From Chamaelirium japonicum (lineage: Eukaryota; Streptophyta; Magnoliopsida; Liliales; Melanthiaceae): a DNA stretch of 64,000 bases. Below are positions 55,710-64,000 of the stretch, piece by piece (within the stretch, counting starts at the first letter, position 1; every line of letters begins with the position of its first letter). The stretch is from positions 32,597,126 through 32,661,125 of the forward strand of contig OX393549.1 in the NCBI GenBank assembly GCA_947650365.1. Direction: 5' to 3'. The translations under genes were made by a program, and so were the position numbers. The notes under the pieces are model-generated. The model saw only the letters and a list, made by a program, of their open reading frames with translations. It ran no database searches and had not been told where the DNA came from.

Positions 55710-56000
55710 TTACATCTTCCCAATCATCAACGTCATCTTCACTCGATGAGATAAGCAAATCATCACCCTCAGGCAGTATGTACTCATCATCATCCTCACC
55801 AACCTTTTTTTTTTTTCAATTTTACTTGTTCTCTTGGACACTGGCACTGTCCCAACAAATGAATTTACGAGAGGCCGTATTCCCAAAGCACTCATTCTCG
55901 CTACATTATCCTTTATTATCTTCTTCCTTTTTTTCAAATATATTTCTGTCATTTTTCTAGTCGAGCCAGGTTTGACCCATAATTTTCCACCTTTGGGCAT
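55710..56000 (-). CDS. Hypothetical CACTA-encoded frame upstream of the transposase
   Basis: A 96-codon minus-strand frame starting MPKGGKLWVKPGSTRK, with many basic residues and ARMSALGIRPLVNSF, a type of motif seen near the N-terminus of plant CACTA accessory proteins. It could be an upstream exon of the Transposase_24-like gene (same strand, 0.8 kb away) or a separate small gene. No firm family match. Confidence 0.35.
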   Translation of the reverse strand: MPKGGKLWVKPGSTRKMTEIYLKKRKKIIKDNVARMSALGIRPLVNSFVGTVPVSKRTSKIEKKKRLVRMMMSTYCLRVMICLSHRVKMTLMIGKM

Positions 56001-56559
56001 ATTTGAAAACTACGATATAAATATACAAGTATGGGGTTAGAAAAAATAAATTGTATGCTATATACATGTGACAAACTATAATATACAAGGCCCACGTTAC
56101 TGGTATTATCCCCCAACCATCGAATCCAAAAAGGAGAAACCCTAAAATCACATAACCCATCACGATCAGATCTGGTAGGCTAGAAGCCCACCTAGAGCGA
56201 TTAGATCCCCGATCGATGTGAGACCAGATAAATAATCGTGGGGATCGGAACAAAGGTTAAAAACTACCAGAGAAAATTGGAAAAAAATAATTTTCTATAG
56301 GAAAGAGAAGGGATGAAAGGGATCTTACAAGAAACTTGAGCTTGAGGCCTGCGAGCGACGGATCTTACAAGAAACTTGAGCTTGAGCGACGGATCACGAG
56401 CGACGGATCATGAGCGACGGATCAATTTTACCCCTTTCTGCTGTGGAGGTTTTACCCCTTTTCTGCTGTGGTGGTTTTACCCCTTTCTACTGTGGACGGG
56501 TCTTACAAGAGTGACGGGGTAAACTTCGTGCCGGGTCTGCTAACTTCTTGCCGGGTCTG

Positions 56560-58735
56560 CTAACTTCGTGATTAACCCTGACCCAAACCCAGACCCGGAC
56601 CTGCTAACTTCGTGCCGGGTCTGCCGTGTCGCGTCCAAAACAGGTCGGGTCGTGTCAGGTCGGGTTGGGTTGGGTCAACAGATCGGGTTGTGTCAGGTCG
56701 GGTTGGGTCAACGGAACCTATGTAAACCTGTTGGGTTTGGGCCGGGTCAACAGATCGGGTTGTGTCAGGTCGGGTTGGGTTGGGTCAACAGATCGGGTCG
56801 TGTCAGGTCGGGTTGGGTCAAGACGGGTGGGATTGGGCCGGGTTGGATTGGGTTGGTTCAAGTTGGGTCAGGTCGGTTCGGGTTCGCTCGGGTCGGATCG
56901 GGTCGGGTTTACATGACCCATTTGGTAAACGGGTCAAGTCGGGTCAATCGGGTTGTAAGGACAAACCCAATCCCGACCCATTAAATAAACGGGTCAATCG
57001 GGTCGACCCGTTTATGACCCGAACCCGTTTAGAGCAAACCCAAACCCGCTAACTTCGGGTCGGGTTCGCTAGTCGGGTCAAGGATTGCCACCCCTAGTCG
57101 TGTCATGTCGGGTTGGGTCAACAGAACCTATGTAAACCTGTCGGGTTGGGTCAAGACGGGTGGGATTAGGCCAGGTTGGATCGGGTTGGGTCAACAAAAC
57201 CTATGTAAACCTGTCGGGTTGGGTCAAGACGGGTGGGATTGGGTTGGTTCAAGTTGGGTCAGGTCAGTTCGGGTTCGCTCGGGTCGGGTCGGGTCGGGTT
57301 TACATGACCCATTTGGTAAACGGGTCAAGTCGGGTCAATCGGGTTGTAAGGACAAACCCAATCCCGACCCATTAAATAAACGGGTCAATCGGGTCGACCC
57401 GTTTATGACCCGAACCCGTTTAGAGCAAACCCAAACCCGCTAACTTCGGGTCGGGTTCGGGTCGGGTTGGCGGGTCGGGTCAAGGATTGCCACCCCTAGT
57501 CGTGTCAGGTAGGGTTGGGTCAACAGAACCTATGTAAACCTGTCGTGTTGGGTCAAGACGGGTGGGATTGGGCTGGGTTGGATCGGGTTGGGTCAACATA
57601 ACCTATGTAAACCTGTCGGGTTGGGTCAAGACGGGTGGGATTGGGCCGGGTTGGTTCAAGTTGGGTCAGGTTGGTTCGGGTTTGCTCGGGTCGGGTCGGG
57701 TCGGGTTTACATGACCCATTTTGTAAACGGGTCAAGTCGGGTCAATCGGGTTGTAAGGACAAACCCAATCCCGACCCATTAAATAAACGGGTCAATCGGG
57801 TCGACCCGTTTATGACCCGAACCCGTTTAGAGCAAACCCAAACCCGCTAACTTCGGGTCGGGTTCGGGTCGGGTTGGCTAGTCGGGTCAAGGATTGCCAC
57901 CCCTAGTCATGTCACGTCGGGTTGGGTCAACAGAACCTATGTAAACCTGTCGGGTTGGGTCAAGACGGGTGGGATTGGGCCGGGTTGGATCGGTTTGGGT
58001 CAACAGAACCTATGTAAACCTGTCAGGTTGGGTCAAGACGGGTGGGATTGGGCCGGGTTGGATTGGGTTGGTTCAAGTTGGGTCAGGTCGGTTCGGGTTC
58101 GCTCGGGTCGGGTCGGGTCGGGTTTACATGACCCATTTGGTAAACGGGTCAAGTCGAGTCAATCGGGTTGTAAGGACAAACCCAATCCCGACCCATTAAA
58201 TAAACGGGTCAATCGGGTCGACCCGTTTATGACCCGAACCCGTTTAGAGCAAACCCAAACCCGCTAACTTCGGGTCGGGTTCGGGTCAGGTTGGCGGGTC
58301 GGGTCAAGGATTGCCACCCCTAGTGGTGTCAGGTCGGGTTGGGTCAACAGAACCTATGTAAACCTATCGGGTTGGGTCAAGACGGGTGGGATTGGGCCGG
58401 GTTGGATCGGGTTGGGTCAACAGAACCTATGTAAACCTGTCAGGTTGGGTCAAGACGGGTGGGATTGGGCCGGGTTGGATTGGGTTGGTTCAAGTTGGGT
58501 CAGGTCGGTTCGGGTTCGCTCGGGTCGGGTCGGGTCGGGTTTACATGACCCATTTGGTAAACGGGTCAAGTCGGGTCAATCGGGTTGTAAGGACAAACCC
58601 AATCCCGACCCATTAAATAAACGGGTCAATCAGGTCGACCCGTTTATGACCCGAACCCGTTTAGAGCAAACCCAAACCCGCTAACTTCGGGTCGGGTTGG
58701 CGGGTCGGGTCAAGGATTGCCACCGGCCCCTAAGT
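56560..58735. repeat. Tandem array of 0.40-0.42 kb GGGTCGGGT units inside CACTA
   Basis: Five units end with ggattgccaccccta or a variant near 57098, 57498, 57905, 58322 and 58725. Each contains caacagaacctatgtaaacc, gtcaagacgggtgggattgg, ttacatgacccatttggta, ttgtaaggacaaacccaatc and cgacccgtttatgacccg in the same order. The repeated 64-138 codon frames are read from the repeat and are not genes. The unit end equals the inverted terminus of the hAT elements at 25079 and 37981. Confidence 0.85.
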
Positions 58736-58859
58736 ATGGGTATACATTTACCCAAACCCGAAGCTCGATCTCTAACTACACACTGCAAGGTTTTTCGTTC
58801 AAAAACTTTTGCGACACATATTTTTATGCTGGCAAAAGTAATATACAAGAGAGAGAAAA

Positions 58860-59220
58860 AATTAATTTTTTAAAAAATTGAGATTTACCGACGTTATATT
58901 AGTGGCGTCGGCCAAAGCAGTCACTTTGAGCGGCATAAACTTGTTCACGTTGAAAAAGGTTTCACTTTTGCTGACGAAACCAAAAAACACCAGAAAAACT
59001 TATGTTTTTTGCCGACGCTATATTATTTGCGCCATAAAAGGTATCATATTTGGCGGCACAAACTTTCTTACGTCGGCAAAAGTATTATTTTTTCCGACGA
59101 CAAATAAAGCATCGGCAATAGTTTTATTTTTAATGACGCTTGTATGATAGCGTCGGCAAATGTACACCTATTGCCGACAAAATTCGCATTGCGTCGGAAC
59201 AACGCGTCGGGAAAAATGCA
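58860..59220. repeat. CACTA right subterminal repeats
   Basis: Copies of gccgacgctatatt, gcgtcggcaaaagta and ttgccgacaaaattcg in both orientations, mirroring the left end. Confidence 0.75.
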
Positions 59221-59233
59221 ATTTCTTGTAGTG

Positions 59234-59267
59234 CAATTTCTATCTCCCCTCTGCCAAACCCACGTTG

Positions 59268-59313
<46 letters not shown>

Positions 59314-59354
59314 GAAAATAGATTATTGTTTTATTGGTTAGGGTACCATGAACA
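59234..59354 (-). promoter_or_regulatory. PAR1 unit C upstream region, right part
   Basis: Continues the unit after the CACTA insertion: caatttctatctcccctctg, a (CT)n run at 59277-59309 and ggttagggtaccatgaaca, equivalent to 32308-32483 in unit A. Interrupted at 59355 by a copia LTR. Confidence 0.6.
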
Positions 59355-60119
59355 TGTTGAGATATGGCTCGAGTGAATGGATCGTGCGCACGACCAAGAT
59401 AGTTTGTGCACACGATCCGGCCCTCCGGAAAAAGTCGATGTGTCTTTTGAAAAAAAGACGAGTGTCCTCTCTAGGTGGTCGTGCACACGACTTGGAGCCC
59501 GACATTCTCGACGCATCCTTCAGCGAAAAGACAAGACCAGGGTACAAGCGGTCCAGCGCACGACTTGCTCAGGTAGTGCACACGACTGTGCCTGATAACA
59601 CGGGTCAGCCCAAGTCAAGCACGATTTGACTTTCCTATTTCGGCTATTTTTAGAGGAATTTCGGGATTAAGCTTATGTAACATATTCCCTTAATATATAA
59701 AGAGATCTAGGGTTTTGGGGATTGTATTGCATTGAAGAGAAAACTTTGAGGGATGCTTAAAGAAGCTTAGTGAAGGTTTGAAGAAGATGGAGGTGCTCTC
59801 AGCGAAGGGAGTTTATCTCGTTGGAGTTGGACGTTGCTTGTAACTCCTTTTCGTTCTTTGTTCTGGCGGATCGTCCGATCGTCTTTACCCGAGGTTTTTT
59901 TCGCAAGGGTTTCCACGTAAACCTCTCGACTATCTCTCTGTGATTGCGTTGTGGTTATTTTTCTTCTTACTTTGCTATTTCTCTATTTTTGTTGGATTGC
60001 TTGTTCCGTATTGATTCGTTGAAGAATCATCTTGTGTAATTGATCTATGTTGACCCATGTTGTCAGAATGATTCAATATCGGATTGCTCATCCAGTATCA
60101 TCTAGTAGGATCCTCAACA
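59355..60119 (+). repeat. 5' LTR of the truncated copia element
   Basis: 765 bp with TG/CA ends and a 7-bp inverted terminus. The TATA-like ttaatatataaagag at 59690 would place the transcript start near 59720. Confidence 0.82.
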
Positions 60120-60186
60120 AATTAATTGGTATCAGAACTAAGCTTATCGTTCTTGATTAATTGTCACGGCAACCAACTTATTGAAT

Positions 60187-61595
60187 ATGTCGAATCTCAA
60201 GATCGACATAGAGAAATTTAATGGGAAGTCTAACCTCGCCTTATGACAAGTTAGCATCAAAGATATGTCGGCAGCGAAGCCTAAAGATAGGTCTTCACAA
60301 AGCTCTGTATGGTTCGAAGGCGAAGCCTGTAGATATGTCGAAGAGGGATTGGAAAGAGTTTGATCTTCATGTCTGTAGCATAATCCAATCTTGTTTGGAA
60401 AAGGAGATCAAGTTTTTCGTCATATATAAGAGTTCCGCGGTGGTAATCTGAATGAAGCTCGAAAGCCGATACATGACAAAGTCTCTTACAAATCGGTTGT
60501 TCTTGAAGCAGTAGTTTTATATATTTCCAATGAAAGAAGGTACTTCCATCCACCAACACCTTAATGACTTTAGTCGGATCATGTCAGAATTATTGAATGA
60601 TGAAGTAAACATCAAAGAGAGAGACAAAGCCCTTATCTCTCTTTCTTCTTTTACCGGAGTGCTTCGACCACCTCGTTATGATGATGCTCTATGGGAAGGA
60701 GACCATTGAACTAAAGGAAGTGAAAGTGAATCTTCTGTCCAATGATTTCAGAAAGAAGGTCTTGGTTATGGAGTCACAGGCGGAGAGTAGTTCTATCTTG
60801 TTTGTGGAGAGAAGAAGGTCAGAGAATAAGGACTCTTCCAAAGGAAAGTCTAGATCTAAGTCTAGACCAAGGAAAGATGTGGAGTGTGATTACTGTCACA
60901 AAAGGGGGTCATATCAAGTTGGATTACCCTAAGCTAAAAGTGAAGGAAGTACGTCTGGGAGGAGTGTACATCCTGAGACACTATCTGACATGGCTCACAT
61001 AGTGGAGGATCTGTCAAATGATGCAATTTAATTGATCACAATTCGAGGGGATTTGAATAATAAATGAATCCTAGATTTTGATTACTCCTATCACATGTGT
61101 CCCAATCGAGAGTGGTTCTCCTCCTATTAGAAGGTGAATGGTGGTTCGGTTTTGATAGGGAATGATTTTGCGTGCAAGACTATTGAAAAGTGAGAAATCA
61201 AAATCCATATGCATGATGACATTGTTAGGACTTTAATTGACGTTCGGCACGTTCTAGATTTGAAGAATATTATCCCTTATAGTACTGTGGATTCTTTGGG
61301 ATGCAAGTTGGCCACTCAAGGTGGAGTACTCAGAGTATCTCGATGGATTATGACCGTTATAAAGGGTGATAGGATCAAGAGCCTCTATGTTCTTTCTTGG
61401 AGCACTGTAGTGCAGTGGTTACTACTTTGGTAGATCGGGAGATATCTGGTCATGGTTATGGAATAAGCATTCAGGTCATATGAGAGAGAGATATATATAT
61501 ATTTTTGAGTTAAGCAAGCAGAATTTGCTCTTAGGTGTGAAGAACGTCAAGATTGACTTTTATGAGCACTGTGTGTTTGGGAAGCAATTGTTGGC
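60187..61595 (+). pseudogene. gag-pol: Copia gag, protease and GAG-pre-integrase, broken
   Basis: Starts MSNLKIDIEKFNGKSN, then after shifts SLKIGLHKALYGSKAKPVDM, YGKETIELKEVKVNLLSND, the zinc-knuckle region (ECDYCHKRG then HIKLDYPKLK in another frame, last Cys changed to Tyr), the protease-region MHDDIVRTLIDVRHVLDLK and LGCKLATQGGVLRVS, and the GAG-pre-integrase KIDFYEHCVFGK. At least four frameshifts and several stops; no function is possible. Confidence 0.85.
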
Positions 61596-61629
61596 ATTAA
61601 ATGCTATTATCAGAGTCACAACGGAAGCT

Positions 61630-62110
61630 AAAGTTAGATCTGAGGACTGATAGAACGCAAGGCGCAGGCGGACCGATAAAACGCAAGGCGCAGGAAGACT
61701 AGCAAAGCACAAGGGCATAGGGCACATGCATACTGATAAAGTGCAAGGGCACAGGGCGCAAGGCCGAAAGAGTGCAACACATAGGCGGTCAAGCCGCGAG
61801 AGCATAGGACGCAGGAGAGACTAATAAAGTGCAAAGCACATACAGACCGACAAAGCGCAGACGCAGAGGGGAAGGCCAGTAAAGTGCAGGTTGGACCGGT
61901 AGAGCGCAGTGCAAAGGTCGCAGGCGCAGACAAAGTGCAAGGCATAGGCGGCCGAATTGGAAGAGCGCAGGCGGTGTTTGGCACAAGGAAGGTGGAGTCC
62001 GGTAGGTTGCAGGTGTGCCGAGATCAAGCCAGAGACAGGCGGCTAGGTGCGATAGGACCGGGAGAGCGCAAGGCGTATGCAACTGCAGTTGTGGGTTGCA
62101 CGATCGATCA
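61630..62110. repeat. GCGCAAGGCGCAGGCGGACCG minisatellite
   Basis: Degenerate 25-45 bp units with gataaa(a/g)cgcaa, ggcgcagg and gcggaccg run directly on from the broken copia element. Minus-strand frames rich in Cys, Ala and Leu follow the repeat and have no domain. Confidence 0.7.
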
Positions 62111-62185
62111 AAGGAGGAAGACGTGGTGACTACTGGCAGTCCATGGCTGTGGACGGCTGTGAGCTCAATATAGAGAGAAAGATGT

Positions 62186-63600
62186 GGACCATTATAATAC
62201 CATAACCGAGGTGGGACTAATAATACCATTAGATGTAGATGAAAGATAGGGTAACGTAAGAGAGAGAAAAAAAAAGGAGAGAGAGAGACAGAGAGCCCTA
62301 GAAAAGGTAAGAGAAAAAGAGAGATAAGGAAAGGGAGAGAGAGAAGGAAAGAGAGAGAAACAGGTTCGGATTAGAAAGAGAGTCGGAGACGAGAGGGAGA
62401 AACAGGGATAGAGAGAGAGAGAGAGAGAAATCTGGACGGTAGCGACGACGAGCGACAACAGCGAGGGCCCCACGGTGACTAGGGCATAGGGAGGAGGCCG
62501 GCGCGGCGAGAGATTGAGCATATCCGACGAGGGCTGCGGTGGCAAATCCGGGCGGCGAGGGCTTGGGATCTCGCAGGTCTCGGATGTTTGACAGTGGCGC
62601 AAGGTGGCTGGGCCAGACCTGGAGCACATGCGGCGGTCAGTGGCACGAGGAAGGGAGACAGGGGCGGCCAAGGGGCGTGGCCGGCCGGACAGCGAGCTAC
62701 ACAGATCTCGGAGGTTGCCGGCAGGCCAGACCAGATCAGGGATAGCATCGACCACGGCAAGGAGGCTGACAGAGGCCGGCGTTGGTTCCTGACGACGAGC
62801 ATGGTTAGGTTAGCTCTGGCCCGGAGGTGCCGGATATAGAGCAGATCGGTAAGCAAGAGGTGGCGGTTGGTCGGATCTGGCCATGACAAGGCACACAAGA
62901 AGTGGCGATCGGTCGGATCTGGGAGGGTTGACGGTTTCAGGCAGCGTCCAAAATTCGGATGGAGCACGGCCAACCAGATCGTCTGTGCAGGCGGCAGCCG
63001 AAGCTCGTGCAAGTGGCAGGACACGAGAGGGGAGAGAGGTCGACGACAGATCAAAGTCGCCCAGTGCAGATCGCAATCTCAGAGGAAGCTGGAGGAGCAG
63101 CTCGCAAGCAGCACACACGACGTAGAAGGCTTCGCATGGATCTCGACGAGGAGGCCACTCGGAGAGAGGGAGGCACGAGATCCAGAATCCAGGATCGAGT
63201 GCACGGGATCGGGCCGCTCAGGAGAGAGAGAGGGGGGGGGGGGGGGGCGCTCAGGAGATCGAGACGGAATCAAGACTTAAAATTAATTAATTTTTTTTTT
63301 ACTATGCCTGGCCTCCCTGAGGTTAGAGAGGCATCTCCAAACCCTAGACCGGCTCTGATACCATGTTACGAAGAGAGAGGGAGAGGGACTAGGGTTTAGA
63401 GAGAAAACTCCTTGTATTATCTCATCAATATTACATAAGACTACCTCTCCTTATATAAGGAGGGAACACACACCATTATAATATCATAACCGAGGTGGGA
63501 CTAATAGTAATACTAACACTACATACCTCTCCTTATATAAGGAGGGAACACACACCATTATAATACCATAATCGAGGTGGGACTAATAGTAATACTAACA
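62186..63600 (-). mobile_element. Short-LTR (family S) retroelement remnant, minus strand
   Basis: A 155-bp LTR (63364-63518) has TG/CA ends. Just inside it, on the minus strand, lies an exact TGGTATCAGAGCC primer site (complement at 63351-63363). The interior (62250-63300) is GC-rich leader-like sequence without an identifiable gag or pol. A fragment of the LTR (ccattataataccataaccg) at 62186-62225 may mark the other end. The LTR's right half is repeated in tandem at 63519-63600. (G)n at 63233-63247 and (GA)n tracts are present. Confidence 0.6.
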
Positions 63601-64000
63601 CTACATCTAATAGATTTTATCATAGAACCAACGGTTCACACTTTGAACTTCGAAGTTATAATTTTCTATTTTTAAAAATTATATATTTTCTTAATCCAAT
63701 AGTAATAATTTTGAAATGCTCCATAATATTTTCTAGCTAGATATTGATCGGTTGTAATTTTGTATTTGGCGATATGCACATATGTGGTATCAAAAAGACT
63801 TTAACTAAGGCTTTTCATAGATTTTATATTGATTTAAGCAATACTAATAAGTTTCTATATAGAAAAAGAAAACTATTTACATAGAGGATAATGATTTGAT
63901 TTTGTATGGGGCCTTCACTATTTAAGTAGTTCTGGGTATTCTTTTCGTATTGAGCTTGGGCTATTTATTTTGATTAGGCCTTTGGAGACTTTTTTTCATA
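63601..64000. other. AT-rich right edge, no gene
   Basis: No coding, RNA or transposon-end signal was seen in the last 400 bp. Confidence 0.4.

Larger units (their letters stand above)
50771..59233 (-). mobile_element. CACTA (En/Spm-type) transposon, 8.46 kb, 3-bp TSD
   Basis: The left end is CACTACAACAAATTACAC and the right end TTTCTTGTAGTG, inverted CACTA termini. caa is duplicated on both sides (50768-50770 and 59234-59236), and PAR1 unit A keeps the empty site ataacaatttctctctcc near 32308. Subterminal regions (50795-51275 and 58860-59220) carry many copies of gccgacgc or gcgtcggcaaaag in both orientations, as expected for TnpA-type binding. It encodes a Transposase_24-like gene, but no DDE-type TnpD gene was recognised, so it is probably non-autonomous. 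It also carries a LINE fragment and a GGGTCGGG array. Confidence 0.92.
59355..61595 (+). mobile_element. Ty1/copia element, 5' half only
   Basis: The 5' LTR (59355-60119) opens TGTTGAG and closes CTCAACA. The primer site tggtatcagaac at 60128 fits initiator-Met tRNA. gag, protease and GAG-pre-integrase sequence follow up to about 61595, where similarity ends at EHCVFGK and GC-rich minisatellite begins. Integrase, RT, RNase H and the 3' LTR are missing. It is inserted into PAR1 unit C after ggtaccatgaaca, where sister units read on without a break. Confidence 0.85.

Noticed and set aside
56568-58684. Repeated open frames (TYVNLSGWVKTGG, GSGRVYMTHLVNG) in the GGGTCGGG array
   Set aside because: They follow the DNA repeat period, occur in two frames at once, and lack starts, domains or codon constraint. 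The DNA is explained by tandem hAT-like units.
62192-63280. Long overlapping frames of 100-190 codons on both strands
   Set aside because: GC-rich leader-like sequence of a short-LTR element. Frames overlap on opposite strands and show only low-complexity Ser/Leu/Arg content.

Overview
This is a 64 kb stretch of a flowering-plant nuclear chromosome, very rich in transposable elements and poor in genes. Spliced genes of plant-specific families, nested retrotransposons and DNA transposons, and introns of several kb show this. The GC-rich third positions in the PAR1 and AHL exons, and the GGGTCGGG-type and CCGATAC-type repeats, would suit a non-grass monocot. That is only an impression; the species cannot be fixed from the sequence.

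Genes. (1) The 3' part of a thioredoxin-type glutathione peroxidase gene (+, three exons between 836 and 2405); its 5' exons lie outside the window. (2) A complete AT-hook nuclear-localized (AHL) gene (-, five exons, 24124 down to 10668). It is stretched to 13.5 kb by two introns of 5.6 and 6.1 kb full of transposon debris. Its exon 2/intron 2 junction has been copied five times as a 45-bp in-frame repeat. (3) A tandem cluster of PAR1 (photoassimilate-responsive protein 1) genes (-): two intact copies (30369-31344 and 39922-40915), one truncated pseudogene (49501-50105) and one upstream block that has lost its gene (36490-37925).

Layout. 1-3.4 kb: GPX with foldback elements in its introns. 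3.4-10.0 kb: a structurally complete but decayed Ty1/copia element with 5-bp target duplications. 10.6-24.7 kb: AHL with intronic hAT, Mutator-like, gypsy and copia remnants. 25.0-26.6 kb: nested hAT elements and a foldback. 27-42.5 kb: PAR1 units A, D and B with SINE, LINE, hAT and LTR insertions. 42.5-49.3 kb: minisatellite, CCTAGG-rich elements and the 3' end of a LINE. 49.3-59.36 kb: PAR1 unit C, split by an 8.46-kb CACTA element. 59.36-64 kb: 5' part of another copia element, a GC-rich minisatellite and a short-LTR element.

The PAR1 duplications act as an internal control. Several insertions in one unit (5S-derived SINE, LINE, CACTA) have their empty site preserved in a sister unit, so their ends and target duplications can be read directly. 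The strongest leads are the iterated splice-donor repeat in AHL, the 5S rRNA-derived SINE with a LINE-like tail, and the tandem amplification of hAT-like ends inside the CACTA element. No bacterial-type system, CRISPR array or viral genome is present.
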